Shown: piece after piece, positions 12,401 to 26,320 of the stretch
Numbering within the stretch: the stretch's first letter is position 1
Layout of the letters: each line of letters opens with the position of its first letter
DNA from: Castor canadensis
Lineage: Eukaryota; Chordata; Mammalia; Rodentia; Castoridae
DNA: 64,000 nucleotides
Assembly (NCBI RefSeq): GCF_047511655.1
Contig: NC_133390.1
Coordinates: forward strand, 127,525,583-127,589,582
Direction: 5' to 3'
Notes under the pieces: generated by a model
Seen by the model: the letters and a program-made list of their open reading frames with translations, nothing else
Database searches by the model: none
Told to the model about the DNA's origin: nothing
Translations under genes and position numbers: made by a program

Positions 12401-13936
12401 AAGGAATTAAGCATTGAGGTCAATAGATAGAAAATAGATCCCAGAGTTTTCTCTAACTTCGGTGGCAGTCAGAGGTTAAACGATCAGTGTTGTTGCTGAT
12501 GTCTTTTCCTACTCATCCCTCCAACTTGAGTTAGGGCAGTGTGCACGATCAGTCTAATTTCTGTAGGAAATTAGAACCTGGAAAATAGCTGAGAACAGAA
12601 ACTACAAAACCCACTTTAAATGTTTTCTTTGGCTTATTTCTTGCCGTTTTCTTTTCTATCCACTGGTTGGGAGTATCCTAGCCACACCCAGCCATTCCAG
12701 GACACATGTTGAAATGAGCTCTGTTTTCACAAGTCCATGAAATATCTGGCATTCATATAACAAAGTATTTGGCACAGAGCCCTTGTGCCAAAGCCTCCTG
12801 GCTCTCACGAAGCAGAGGTGGTCCCTGTAGTTCCGAGCTGGCCAGGATCTGGTAAGGCACCCGAGGCTTCTCCCTCAACCTGCAGAGGAGAACTGGGATA
12901 CAACAAGGAGAAACATCTGGAATGTGTTTTAAACATGGACTCAAAGCATCTTCCGGCATGGCTGCCAACAGTAACTATTCCAGGGGACAGAAAAGAGGAG
13001 GCAGGTGGAAAAAGTGAGGAATCAGAGCAAAACAAGTTCATGTTATAGAGCGTTCAAAGACGGGTGCTTTGAAGACCAGGCAGAGAACACGGGGCTGTTG
13101 TTGATGTCAGCCCAAGAGTTCCAGAGCATACAGGGGAAAAATTTAGACTGAGGGGGAGTGGAGGTGTAGGAAATAAGAGTTTGAGCACTGATCACTGTCC
13201 TGCATCCCAATTCCCAGAAGCAAAGCCTTGTGCAAGTGATGGAGCGCTCTCAAGAGGTGTGCAGAAAGCAGGAAGGAGCTGGCAATGATGTGTTCTCAGT
13301 TGGACCAGTTTAAGGATTACATCACAGAGTGGGCCCCACCTTGAGGCAAGGAGGCTGGCAACCAGTCTAGCAGGGCAGAAGGTGCCTCACTTCTTGATGA
13401 AGGGTACAGACAGGTGCTCATGAGTGACAGGGCAGTTGGAAGAGGGTCCTCCTGCCTAGTGAAGGAGACTGGAAGGGCCATCAACAGTGTTGCGACAGGC
13501 ACAGAGCAGTGGTGGTTGCAGAGTGTACGGGCACATGAAGTGGATGGCATTGGTGCTGATGGTCTCCAAGCTGGACATCGCTATGTGGCCTTTTGGCTCT
13601 TTTCCACCCTTCAAACTGCCTGCGTTGCTTTGCCTTCTGACTATTCCTTGCCAATGGGAAGCATGAAAGAGGAGGTCAGGCTCTTTATCTCCCTTGCTTC
13701 TTCCAGGCCATTGCTGGACCCTGGCTGCACTCTCCTGGAGGGCAGAGCTGGTTTGGCGTGCTCTTCCTGTTGCTGAAGCTCTCGTTGGGTTCCCTGCCAG
13801 TTCCCCCAATCCTTGATGGCTGTCTTAACCCTGCCTATGCCATTGTGAATAGCCCCTCCATTTCACCCTCTTTAATTGTTCCATTGAGGGTCTGTCAGTT
13901 GGGAGAAGGGGTGGGGGGAATTGGTCCCAGTCTCCT

Positions 13937-14055
13937 ACACCAACCGCTTCTCAACCCTTACCATGCACGTGTCACCTGGGCATCCTGCCCAATGCAGATT
14001 CGCCTCAGCAGGTCTGGGCAGGGTCTCAGGCTGCACTTTTAACAAGCAGCTGGCA
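13937..14055 (+). mobile_element. MER5-like DNA transposon relic
   Basis: CTTCTCAACCCTTACCATGC, GTCACCTGGGCATC and ATGCAGATTCGCCTCAGCAG follow the order of the MER5 (hAT-Charlie) non-autonomous element. It is diverged. Confidence 0.6.
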
Positions 14056-14157
14056 GCAGCAGTTGGGTCAAGGAGGAGGTAGTAGGGGAGCAAGGGCTCT
14101 ATAGACTTTCCTGAAGTCCTGCAAGGACTGAGGTTAGGCCTTAAGAGGGTGGTACTA

Positions 14158-14163
14158 AATAAA
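14158..14163 (+). terminator. CRTAP: Candidate distal CRTAP poly(A) signal
   Basis: AATAAA is followed about 15 bases later by a T-run. It is the last plus-strand signal before the convergent SUSD5 3' end. The T-run may instead belong to the adjoining minus-strand SINE tail, so use of this site is an inference. Confidence 0.4.
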
Positions 14164-14179
14164 GCAAGTATCAATACTT

Positions 14180-14268
14180 CTTTTTTTTTTGGCAGCACTG
14201 GGGTCTGAACACAGGGTTTCATGCTTGCTAGGTGGGTGCTCTACCACTTCAATCACTCCACCAGCCAC
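14180..14268 (-). mobile_element. ID-like SINE
   Basis: The reverse complement has the A-tail at 14,180-14,190 and the tRNA-like core (plus-strand GCTTGCTAGGTGGGTGCTCT and CCACTCCACCAGCC-type end). It lies between the proposed 3' ends of CRTAP and SUSD5. Confidence 0.85.
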
Positions 14269-14370
14269 CAAGACATTATTTTTAAGATTACTAGAAAAAT
14301 CCTTTTTTTTTTTTAAATCATGGCATGATAACTCAGAAATAAATTCAGCAACCGTTTTGGGAAATAATTA

Positions 14371-14376
14371 TTTATT
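14371..14376 (-). terminator. SUSD5: Candidate distal SUSD5 poly(A) signal
   Basis: TTTATT on the plus strand is AATAAA for SUSD5. A second candidate sits at 14,828-14,833. Both lie in the A/T-rich stretch 14,340-14,860. The distal one would put the two genes' 3' ends about 200 bases apart. Confidence 0.4.
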
Positions 14377-16361
14377 TTAAATATATCAGAAGCTTTGTGT
14401 TAACGAAACCCCTTTCTCCCTCAGTTTTCTTGGGCATTAAACACTTACCAGTCTTAAAACGTACAATGACATACAATTTAAGTTTACATATTTTAATTTT
14501 TCCTTTTTGACATACATTTTTAGATTTTATAACATTAACTTAGATAACACCAAATCAATAAAAATTTAAAAATTGATGTGTTGGGTTTACTTTGCAGTCC
14601 AAGTTCACAAAATAATACCTTTACCTGTATTAATAATTTGTAATAAACTTATTAATACATTGGTATTAATATTACCTATGTATGTGTTGTAAATTCTGAG
14701 TTATTACATAAAAATAGTAACTAACACAATCCCAATGTTGAGACAGAGGTTATTTTACATAGTTAAAAATAGAAAAGTTATCTTGCAATAGATTAGAATC
14801 TAACTAAAAAATATACAGTGTCTGGCTTTTATTCTGTCGTATTCTGCTTTGGCTACATGCAGAAAGCCTTTCCTCCCCACTGCTTTTAGACTTCATCTGA
14901 TGCACAGGCGTTCTTCCTGTGGTATTCTAGCTGGAACCTGCAAGCCTTCCTTTTACCCAAGTATGGCGAGAAGGTCTTTGATTACACTGTACTCTCGTAG
15001 CTCCTTAGTCTTACTAGTTTTCAAAAGCTTGCACAGAAGAGAGGTGGCAGATAAAACTTGAGTACACATCAGAATCGCCTGTAGGGCTTGTTAAACCACA
15101 GAGCTGGCTCCACCCCCAGGATTTCTTTCTGGGGTAGGACTAGAGAAGCTGCAGTTCCAACATGTCCCCAGGCGCTGCTGATGATATTGGGTGGTGGACC
15201 ATCCTTTGAGAATCACTGTCTTAAACAGTACTTGCCGAGACACCACCCGATGATCTAGGTGCTATGAGATGGCTACGAGTGAAGAACAGATCAGCCCAGG
15301 TCATTCCATGTCTCTTAATTCCTCCTATTTTTCCATCAAGCTGGTATCTATACTTGATATCCTAGTCTTTGGCCTTCTTCAAGTATTTTTGTTTCCTCCC
15401 AGGCCATTCCCTTTTACTAGACTTCAGAAAAATAGTTAATCCTGAGAAAGGAAACTAAGATCGGGTTTTGTTATTAGTCCTGGCAGAAATTCCAAGACAT
15501 TCCTAGGCACAGACTGGTCAAGGACAACTAGAGGAAATGTTCCTTACTAGTACAAAACTCACCTTGTTTTTGAAAAATGATGGGCTGTCCCACAGACTGG
15601 AGGGAACAGAGGTGGATGTATGTCTCTTCACTCCTTACTTCCCTAAAATAAGTCTTAAATTCAGTCTTAAATTCTCTTCAACACGGAGAAACTTTAAAGT
15701 TTCTGACTGTGTCCTGGTTCTTGGCACATTTGCCCTCAGTACCATCACAACATTAAAAGTAAATAAGCAATTATACTTCCATATCACACTCAACAACTAA
15801 ACACATATGGCCTAAACAACTTGCCCTACAATGCTTAGTTTCTCAAATTATTGCAAACATTTCAGGGCACGGAGTCAATGACTTTCCTTCTTAAAAATGA
15901 AAAGACAGGCCTCGTGGTGCTCACTGCAGTGCTCTTACACTGACTGTACAGAAAGAGGAGGCAAGGTAAACTTATCCCACATACATGTCACCCCAGGCCC
16001 TGCACCTGGTCTGTATTGTGAATAAGGAGACATGGGGTGGGAGAAAAAAAATGAAAACAGAATAATCTGGTGAAATAAGAGGTGATTTTTGACTTTGTGT
16101 GGGAATTAAGGCCAAGCATCGGCCTAGGATTAGAGCCATCAATTCCAGGAAAGATGGCTGAGGGGAATTGACATGTGATAATGCTTTCTAAATCTTCCTG
16201 CCCCACATGGTGCCTCCAGAGACACTTTTCAACCTATAGAACAAAAACCTGAGTCAAAAAAGATGAGCCCTACTCCACCTGTGCTCTTGTGATTTATCTA
16301 TGTGATGTGTCACAGTTAATCTTGCTCCCAGTGGCTTTGAGAGAGCTCATTCTGATGATGG
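14377..16361 (-). other. SUSD5: SUSD5 3' UTR (extent inferred)
   Basis: This is contiguous with the SUSD5 stop codon, with no splice site needed. It is unique sequence apart from a MER5-like relic at 15,066-15,228. No supported reading frame is present. Confidence 0.6.
15066..15228 (+). mobile_element. MER5A-like DNA transposon relic
   Basis: CACATCAGAATCGCCTGTAG, CTGGCTCCACCCCCAGGATT and GGACCATCCTTTGAGAATCA are in MER5A order. It lies antisense within the inferred SUSD5 3' UTR. Confidence 0.85.
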
Positions 16362-17666
<1,305 letters not shown>

Positions 17667-17889
17667 TCATTAGATTCAAGAGTACAATCAGTGTAGAATA
17701 CCTGGAAGGGAGGAGAAAAGCACAGGCCTGGAAGGGAACACATGATGCTGTCATTCCCTCACACATGAGGTGATGTGTGCACAGGTGACCCCAAAAACCC
17801 ACAAACAGGCCACAGCAACTCATACGTGAGTTTATCAGGGACAGAAAGTCTATACTAAGCATAAAACATTAAGCATCTCTCTCTGCTAG

Positions 17890-19330
17890 CAATGAACAGA
17901 AAACAAAGATTTCAAATGATGCCATTTACAATAGCATAAACAACCCAACACCTAAGAATAATTTAACAAAAAGTCTGAAACGCTTCTATATGAAATGGTA
18001 CAAATATTGATGAGCAAAATTAAAGACCTAAGTAAATGAGGAAATATTCCTTGATCATGTACTGGAAGGCTCAAAATTTCTACTTCTGTCCAAACTGATC
18101 TATAAAGATTTAATAGAGCTCTAAATAACAGTTAGCAAGCTGAAGCTAAAGTTTATGAAACTGCAATAAACCAGACAAAGGAACCTTGAAAAAGGAGAAA
18201 AACCTGCAGGATATGCACTACAAGATTTTAGTTTTGATAATGCTCTAGGATGACATAAGGACAGATAATTGGGACTATATTAAAACCAAGAACTGTTCAC
18301 CAAAGGCCACCATGAAGAGAGGCACAGAGTTGAAGAAGGTATTGGCAATATACAACCTCCATGAGACTGGAATCCAGAACTTAAAAAGAAAACCCACAAA
18401 CCAATGCTAAGTAGACAAACCATAGAAAAGTTGGCAAGATGGTTGAATTGGCTACTCATAAAACATATTTGAATAGTCATTAAATGCATAAAGATGTACA
18501 ACCTCACTATTAAGAGAGAAATGCTAACTATCATTGTGAGACACCATTGCACAGCACCACAATGGCTAAAATTAAAGACTGATAATATTGAGTGATGACA
18601 GGATAGGAAGCACCATTAGTGGGTGTACGCATTGGCACAACCGCTGTGGAAAGCTGGGCAATTCTGCTAAAGTGGATTATAGGAGTGCTGCATGACACAG
18701 CGATTCTACTCCTAAATATACATTCAACAGTAGTATGAGCTGGGCATGGTGGGGCACACCTGTAATCTCAGTGTTTGAGAGGCTATGGCAGGAGGATCAC
18801 AAGTACAAGACCAACTGGGCTACATAGTGAGACCTGTCTCAAAACAACAAAAAACCCAACTACCCATTGCCCCAGTAATACGTGCATATGGACACCAAAA
18901 TTCATGCACAAGAATGTTTACAATAATCACAACTGTAAACACTTCAAATATTCATTAACTCCAAAGCTGATGCACAAATTATAGGATATTCATTCAATGA
19001 AAACAAGCCAACCATGACTTCTTACAACAATATGCATGCCAGAATGTCAAGCAAAAGAAGCCAGGCACAAAAGGGCCCACTCTGTGATTCATTTACACAA
19101 AGTTTGAAACTGGGCAGAATTAACCTAAGTTGTTCCAAGTTGGATGGTGGCCACACTTTGGCAGAAAGAGGGGTAATGACTGGATCTGGGCACAAGCAGG
19201 GTTTTTGGGGGTGCTAGTAACATTCTACTTCCTGACCTGTGTGATTATTAAGTCTCTTCATTAATTTTTGATAATCCTTTGATCTGTTGTCTTATAATTT
19301 GTATGTTATAATTAAGATAAAAATGCACCT
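17890..19330 (+). mobile_element. Old L1 ORF2/3' fragment with nested SINE
   Basis: GCCATTTACAATAGCATAAA, GAGACACCATTGCACAGC and CACAACCGCTGTGGAAAGC follow the order of L1 ORF2 and its C-terminal end. A B1-like SINE at 18,738-18,858 interrupts it and L1 text resumes afterwards. The frame is full of stops, so it is an old L1M-type copy. Confidence 0.8.
18738..18858 (+). mobile_element. B1-like SINE nested in old L1
   Basis: GCTGGGCATGGTGGGGCACA to ACATAGTGAGACCTGTCTC is followed by an A-rich tail (AAAACAACAAAAAACCC). Confidence 0.9.
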
Positions 19331-20479
19331 TTGCAAACATCAATTTGCTCTTTGTAAGACTTCGGAGGGAATATGCTCTGAAGTGTCCTGAATCCAAATG
19401 AGTAAGGGTGAGCAGAGGCCCCACGGGTGGGAGGTCAGAAGGGAAGGGCAGCTTGATGCAACAGAATCACGACGGTCAAGAGGGCTCCAGATGCTGGACT
19501 TTCCCCTCTCTCAGTGACTTGGAAAGTCAAGTCCTACTGAAAGGCACACTTAAATATTAAAGCAGAAGCTTCCCCCACTTAATGTTGCAACTTCAAAAGA
19601 ACAAAATGCCAAGGTCTGAAAGGGATGCTGTGGTGTCCTGTGGTACACTTCTGGGCCCTGAAACTAGATTTGTGTGTATCTGGCTTATTTCTAAAGACCC
19701 TCAGAGAATAAGACTCCATCTCTTGCTTATTTAAGGGACTGTACAGTTATAAATAAAATGTTTAATCCTTTCTCATAAAATTTAAGCCCATTCACTTCAT
19801 TTGAGTCCTCAGGCAAAAATGGAAAAATAGCAGATGAAGAGCAAATATTGCTGATAAATGTCAAATTCATGTATGTTTTATGCTTAGGAAAGGATAACCT
19901 AGTCATTATTTCCAGGGACCTCCCACTCTGTGGTGTCCTATTCACACGTCCCCAGACAAACACTGTATCAGATAGCTGGACATCCAGTTAGCATTGTAGG
20001 ATTCAAGCACAGCCCCAGGGCTGCCCATCTGCACATTTCCTCTTATGTCAGCATTCCAAGTCCTCGTTGACTTACTGCATCACTCAACGCACCTCACTGT
20101 GCACCAACCATGTATTCAGCCCTGTGCTAGCGACTGAGATCACTGGTGCACACGGCAAACTCGCCTGCCCTCATAGAGCCCAGGGGACAGCAGCTCATGT
20201 CTTCCAACCTATAGAGTTGAATTTCTAAGCTTTTGTGGTACACAGATGCTCACCCATCATGCTGAATGAGTACTAGGTTTTGCGTCGAAGGTCATATTTT
20301 AAAAAACACAATAAAGTGAAACAACAGCCACTATGACAAAACTTTCCTCTAAAATTTACACAAAAAATATAGACAAGTCATTCTGAATCCAGCTGTAGAC
20401 TTAGGTAGGACCTAGGTTAAATCTAAAACCTCGGGATTTGGGTGGTTGGATTGTTTATTTGTACATGTGTTTACTGATT

Positions 20480-20920
20480 GGCCGTGGTAGAAGGTTTGCA
20501 AAAATGGCCACCATTCTCCATTCTTCTTTTATCAAGTACTTTCTCATGTGACTTTGCAACTCATTTATCCATCTCTGTAATCTAGCTGTAATCTAGACTT
20601 GTTAGAACTACAGCATGCAAAGGAGGTGTTGAGGCCTCCACTCTACCCGTTGGAGCCTTGCTAGCTGCTGTATGAATGAGTCCAGGATGCTAAGGATAAG
20701 AGAGCACATGGGACGAAGGTGAATGTCTCAAATGAGGCCATCTTACACCAATCAGCTCCATGTGACCTGGAAGCTGACCATGTTCACTTGTGTGAGTCCA
20801 TCTAGATCAGAAGAGTCCAGCTGCCCTTGGCCTAACTGCTCACCCAAAGAACTAGAGACAAATAAATGACTGTTGTTCTAAGCCACTGAGTTTTTTTGGA
20901 GAGGCAGTGGCAAGAGAGAA
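20480..20920 (+). mobile_element. ERVL-MaLR (MLT1-type) solo LTR relic
   Basis: Near the 3' end, AATAAATGACTGTTGTTCTA and AGCCACTGAGTTTT match the polyadenylation region of MLT1-type LTRs, and the preceding text is compatible. The 5' edge is uncertain. No coding region is attached. Confidence 0.55.
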
Positions 20921-21040
20921 CATGGTCTGCCATGTGGGAAAATCTGCTTGAGGGAAGAGACCACAGGATTAGATCCATAAATGGAATAGTGCCTAGCCTA
21001 TATACATATTTTTATAAATTTCTTTACTTATTTATTTACT

Positions 21041-21335
21041 TTTGGCAGTACTAGGTTTTGAACTCAGGGTCTTGTGCTTGCTAGGCTGATGCTCTCCCAC
21101 TTGAGGTGGCACCCCCCCAGCCCTTTTGCTTTAGTTATTTTTGAGACAGGGTGACCTAGACTGTGACCCTTCTATTTATACTTCTGGCACATAGCCGGGG
21201 TGGCAGGCATGTGGCACTGTGTCCAGCTTTCATTGGTTTAGATGAGGGTCTCAATAACTTTTTGCCTGGGCTGGTCTTGAACTGTGATCCTGAGTAGCTA
21301 GGATTACTGTTGTGAGCCACTGTGCCTGGATTAAA
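21041..21335 (-). mobile_element. Composite SINE (ID-like plus B1-like dimer)
   Basis: In plus-strand order it has the tRNA-derived end (GTTTTGAACTCAGGGTCTTG), then TTTTGCTTTAGTTATTTTTG and two B1-like arms ending GTGAGCCACTGTGCCTGG. The same composite recurs at 36,332-36,641. Confidence 0.85.
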
Positions 21336-21462
21336 TTTATTTTTTTTTAGAAATGGAGGTCTCTTTACATGGCCCAGGCTAGCCTCAAACTCACCATCCT
21401 CCTGCTTCAGGCACTCAAGTAGCAGCTGGGATCACAAGTGTATACCACCATGCCAGCTCATA
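21336..21462 (-). mobile_element. B1-like SINE
   Basis: The T-run tail, GGCCCAGGCTAGCCTCAAAC and GTATACCACCATGCCAGCTC form a reverse-oriented 7SL-type SINE abutting the previous composite. Confidence 0.85.
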
Positions 21463-21775
21463 TAGGTATTCTTATAGGTATTCTTGAATGAGTTGAAGAG
21501 TAAATTGTTTGGGGAGGAAAAGGAGGACAAATCTGCAGCAGCTCAGATCTTAAGCTTCTCTTCAACCCTGTCTCATAACCACTCAGAACGGAGATCTACT
21601 TCCAGAGGCCCAGTCTCCCCAAACACAGGACTGTGGGCCTGCTTCCAAGTTATGAAGAATTGATAACCAGCACCCAATCTCTCATGACACCCAAAGATGC
21701 TCTGAAAAGATGCCACTGTTGAAGAACTAGTTGGATGTACACATGGGCACACAGAGGTATACATGGGCACGTGTA

Positions 21776-21803
21776 ACACACACACACACACACGTGTGTG
21801 TGC
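21776..21803. repeat. Inverted (CA)n-(GT)n dinucleotide palindrome
   Basis: An (AC)n run passes directly into a (GT)n run through ACGT at its centre, so it is self-complementary. It can form a hairpin or cruciform, or alternating purine-pyrimidine Z-DNA. Confidence 0.85.
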
Positions 21804-22990
21804 TAAGCACATCTATTTTCTTCTCAGCTTCTCCTCCATGCCCTGACCCCTGACCATTTTAAAAGACCATCCAAGTAGAACTTCCTTTTACTGCTGGCAG
21901 ATTTCATCATAACAAAGCAGAGAGGTAATTCTTCATTAAAATCTACTCAATGCAAAAAAACTCGGCATTCCTCACAATTTTCTGCTCCTAATTTGCAACA
22001 TCTAATTTGCTTTGAAAAAAAAAAAGACAGAATGTATTCTGTGGCACTGCAGAGGAAATTATTTTTGCAAAATATTATACATTCACCTGCTGTCTCCCAG
22101 ATGTTCTGTTGTTGAGGATGGATACCCATGTTCTCATCTGGAACACAGCTCCCTTTCATGGGGCAAGGCAGGGAGCAGAAGCGCTCCTCAAGACACGATC
22201 TGCACTGCCATGCCTCTTGCTATACACTGCTTACTGAAGAATATTTCTCACTGCCTCAACACAGCCCCAAACACCAACCTGTCAAGAGCTCACCAACGGT
22301 TCTGTGTTATACCATGGGATTTTTGTTATTTCCGATTCTTGCCTGCATAATCCTGACACTGTATTTGTTTTCTTCCAGGTCATCAACTGTAGCTCCCTGA
22401 TCGTTGGGTGTAAACAAGTAGCTTGCCCTGAACTCAGTCAGTGTGATTGGAAGGAAGCAACATTTGGACCATTGTGCCAAAGACAGCCCTTGGTGATGGG
22501 AAAGCTGGCAGGAAGTCCTATCCAGGTGCTGTGAGGGTGCTCCGGTGCTCTTTCCCTATTCTCAGAGACTCTTCCTATGATCTCTGCAGGTGCCAAAACT
22601 GATTGGTCTGTGGGTAAACAGAATTCTATCCAAACAACTAACAGCTAGAAAGCAGTGTGACTGTCAAGGAGACTCAAAATCTTCCAGCACCTCACAGTAT
22701 TTGTTGCTTTGACCTATTTCTCTGTACCTCTCCCCTGGCTTCTTCTGTTTCTTCTCCCCAGACCTCACCCCATTTCCACTAGCCACAGTTCAACATGCCC
22801 CTCCCTCCATCTGCTTCCTTGTTTTTCTACCTCATCACTTGTGCTCCAAAGTATCTGAGTACACACTGGGAACACAGTGAAACTCACATGATCAGTTGGG
22901 TAGATTATAAGTCACACTTGAAGACACCTAAATGTTCCAATTGGAACTGCATCACACATGTTCCCTCTCCCATGCTAATCAAAATCAGGA

Positions 22991-23101
22991 AACTCGATGG
23001 GCATGGTGACACACGCCTGTAACCCCAGCACCTGGGAGGTGGAAGCAGGAAGATCTTGAGTTCTACGCTATCCCAGGCTACATACAGCATCTAAAAAGAA
23101 A
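22991..23101 (+). mobile_element. B1-like SINE
   Basis: GGGCATGGTGACACACGCCT to CCCAGGCTACATACAGCATC, then an A-rich tail. It is directly followed by another SINE. Confidence 0.85.
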
Positions 23102-23102
23102 A

Positions 23103-23425
23103 AGGCCAGGTACAGTGACTCAAGCCTGTAATTCTAGCTACTCAGGAGGAATGAGGTGCAAGGTCAGCCCAGGAAAAAAGGTTCTCAAGACCCCATCTCA
23201 GTGGTGAAAAAAGCTGTATATGGTAACATGTGCATGTCATCCCAGCTATGAGGAAGATTAGACAGGAGAATCAAGGTCCAGGCCAGCCTGGGCACAGATA
23301 TGAGACCCTGTTTAAAAAAACTAGCTAAAGTAAAGAGAGCTGGGGGCATGGCTTGAGTAGAGCACCTGCCTAGCAAGTGCAAGGCCCTGAGTTAAAAAAA
23401 ACCCAGTACAAAAAAAAAAAAATCA
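23103..23425 (+). mobile_element. Composite SINE (two B1-like arms plus ID-like arm)
   Basis: Two 7SL-like arms (CAGTGACTCAAGCCTGTAAT; AACATGTGCATGTCATCCC) are followed by the tRNA-like arm GAGTAGAGCACCTGCCTAGC and an A-run. A (CA)n microsatellite follows at about 23,448-23,479. Confidence 0.85.
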
Positions 23426-23448
23426 CTAAAAATATGTGCACAAGTACA

Positions 23449-23479
<31 letters not shown>

Positions 23480-23508
23480 CCAACCTGGCTTATTGAACAT
23501 GAATTTTT

Positions 23509-23854
23509 CATTTTATTTATTATTTTTTATTAGCATATATAATTGTACAAAGTGAGGGATTTCATAGTAATATTTTCCACACATGCATAAAATGTACTTT
23601 GATCACATTCACCTCCTCTATTATTCTTTCTTATCTCCCATTCCCCAACCCTCTTCCTTTTTAATTATTTTACAGTTTTTTTCTTTTTTTTTGGAAAACA
23701 ATGTTTGAGATCAAGCATCTCTGTCTTACTAAGGGATGAAGCTAGACAGAGATAGTAAAGCGTCAAATGCTTTAAGCAGGAGGAATGACAATAAAACACT
23801 TGTTATACTGTAACTGTACCTGCCTTACAAATTTTCATACGGTTTTCATTATGT
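23509..23854 (-). mobile_element. Non-coding retroelement family copy 1
   Basis: On the minus strand the element ends GTACAATTATATATGCTAAT then AAAAAATAATAAATAAAATG. Just before the end it carries GTGAATGTGATCAAAGTACA. It is flanked by a 15-bp direct repeat TGAACATGAATTTTT (about 23,494-23,508 and 23,854-23,868, with one base uncertain at the outer edge). No reading frame is visible. Confidence 0.75.
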
Positions 23855-25095
23855 GAACATGAATTTTTTAAATAGAGGAGCTTACACTACACATCAGCAG
23901 CCTCACAAAGAAAAGAAAATAATATATTGTGACAAATTTTAAAAGCTAGTTTCCAGGAGGCAAAGCATAAGATTTCAGAGCCAAGTTGAGCAAGGCCTGG
24001 CTGAGCTCCTGGGCCACTCAGGTCCTTTAGAAAGTGCACAAGGAAGTCATGAATCCAGGGGAAGAAAAGTGAGTGGAGAGAGACAGCAGGGAATCTGGAG
24101 GACGGATTCTTCCTGATAGAATCCCAAATGCCCGGACTTCCCATTGTTCAGGCAAAGGAAAACTTTGATATAGGACATTTAGCAACATTTTTGAATAAAA
24201 AGCAGAGTCCCAAAATTTTAAGACTAGTGAACCAACATAGAAGTATCTACTATTCAGCTGAGCAGTCTCCTTCTAACTTCTGTTTCCTCTTCTGGATGAA
24301 GGGGATGAAGGCAAAGAGCCTAACTTAGAGGAAATGGTAACTTTAGGAATAGAAAGAATTCTACAACTGCTTCCCATTACAGAACATAATAACTTACAGA
24401 AAGTGCGTGCGATAAAACAAACGCTCAAAGGTAACGTGATAAAATAACAGTATGTTATAAGAAGTGTGGCCGTGACCTCCAGGAACTTAAAAATCTATTA
24501 TACTCTGTAAGGAGCAGAACAAATAGAGAATTTTACCAAACTGAGAAAAAGATATGCAGAGATAGATGTATTTAAGAGCCACTGCAAATGTGAAGCAGGA
24601 TAAATTCACAGAAAATTACAGATACATCAAATTAAAACTGCTAACATCAAAGAGAACAACTTAAAGGCAGTCAGCAAAAAGTGATACATGACTTTCAAAA
24701 GATGGCCATAGGACCTAGTGAGTGACTTTTCAAAAGAAACAATGTGAAGATGGCTTCAGAGAGTTAGAAGAGCCACCAGCCTAGAATTTCTTACTCCGTG
24801 GAGGTATCCCAGATGGAAGCCCCAAGGCTCAGGCAGGAAAGAGCCCTGAACTGCTTGGGGATGTGTTCCCTGCGTGCTGGCCGCATGCATGTGCACATAT
24901 TCATTCAACACACGAGCACAGCGCAGAAGATGGAGCGAGAGCCTATGGAGTCAAAATGTTTGAAGGCTTTAAATGATTCAGGAAATAGCAAAAGTATTAA
25001 TTTGTACAAACTTTGATAAGCCAAGTGTGCCTGGCATCATTTCTACAGTTACCACTAAAAGAAGAGAAAGGGATCAAGGGGTAATTGTAATAAGA

Positions 25096-25209
25096 AATGC
25101 TTAGCTGTGAGTGGTAATCCCAGTTACTGGGAGGTAGAGGCGGAGGACTGTGGGTTGAAGGTCAGCCTTGGCAAAGGTAGAGAGATGAGAGATGAGAGAG
25201 ATGAGAGAT

Positions 25210-25250
<41 letters not shown>
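25096..25250 (+). mobile_element. Partial B1-like SINE ending in a (GA)n microsatellite
   Basis: GTGAGTGGTAATCCCAGTTA and GTTGAAGGTCAGCCTTGGCA lead into GAGATGAGAGATG units and then pure (GA)n at about 25,213-25,247. The simple repeat probably grew from the SINE tail. Confidence 0.75.
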
Positions 25251-26168
25251 CTTATTTAGATGATGCTTGTAAGAGGCACATTTTAAATATGAGCATACAA
25301 AGAAATTGAAAAGAAAAAAAATGCCATGAGAAGACTGACCAGCAAAGAAGACTTAAAGTGAAAAATATTCCTGGTGATAAAGAGGGCTATTTCATAAAGA
25401 TAAATGTTTCAATTGAGCAGGAAGATACTAAATTCTAAAGTTATGTGGACTTACTAACATAGCCTGGGAATATATGATTCTAAATACATGAACTAAAAGG
25501 AAAAATAGATAAATCTATTATGATAGATATTTTCAATGTCTCAGAACAAGTAGAAAAAAAAGATAATAATACAGGTCAAATAATAAATTTGACCTAGGTG
25601 ACACAGACAGACCACATCCGACAACTGCAGGGTAAAATTCTTTCAAGTCCACAAGGAATAATTTCTGCAAAATTGACCATAAGAGAAACAACAGTAAACT
25701 TTGAAGGCTAGAATCATACACATGTTTTCTGGCCACAGGAAATTGACAGTCAAAAAATTTCTGGGAATTTCCCATATACATGGAAATTAAAACAGGTCTA
25801 AATAATTCATGGATCAAGAAAGAGTTACAATGTAAATTAGCAAACATTCTAACTGAACAGTGATGAAAACATGACAAGTCACAACTGTGGGAAGCAGCAA
25901 AAACTCTCTGAAAATAGTTTTTCATACTTGTGTTAAAAAAGAAAATAGCTGGAAATTACATAAATCTCAAGAAGCTGGGAAGAGAAGACACAAAGAGAAA
26001 TAGAGGAAGGAGACAGAAAACAGCAGAGAATAATCAAATAAAAACAAACATATAATAGAGAGGATCACCACCACCAAAAGTTGATTTTTTGAAAAGGTTA
26101 ATAACATTGACTAAAAGCCCCTAGCAAAATTAAGAAACATTTAGAGAAGACACAAAAGAAAAACATCA

Positions 26169-26226
26169 GAGCTGGATGTAGTTCAGTGGGAGAGTGCCCT
26201 GTATTCAATACCCAGCACCAAAAAAC
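26169..26226 (+). mobile_element. Short ID-like SINE
   Basis: GAGCTGGATGTAGTTCAGTG, GGAGAGTGCCCTG and CAATACCCAGCACC with an A-rich tail form a short tRNA-derived element in the old L1. Confidence 0.75.
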
Positions 26227-26320
26227 AACCATTAGGAACAAAAAGGGACATCATCACAGAACTTTCAGATAGTAGGTAGGGTAACAAGAGGGCTCTATGA
26301 TAAGTTTGTGTCCAAAAAAC

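Larger units (their letters stand above)
7744..14178 (+). other. CRTAP: CRTAP 3' UTR / downstream region (extent uncertain)
   Basis: Human CRTAP has a multi-kilobase 3' UTR as I remember it, so this stretch is probably mostly transcribed. AATAAA signals occur at 8,632, 9,685, 11,444 and 14,158. The last is followed by a T-run and lies next to the SUSD5 3' end. From about 9,041 to 12,156 and 12,401 to 13,935 I see unique sequence with no convincing reading frame. Open frames of 60-155 codons here overlap on both strands and look random. Confidence 0.5.

Noticed and set aside
13414..13809. Overlapping 117-120-codon frames on both strands
   Set aside because: They overlap each other in opposite directions in the CRTAP 3' region and show no domain or family resemblance.
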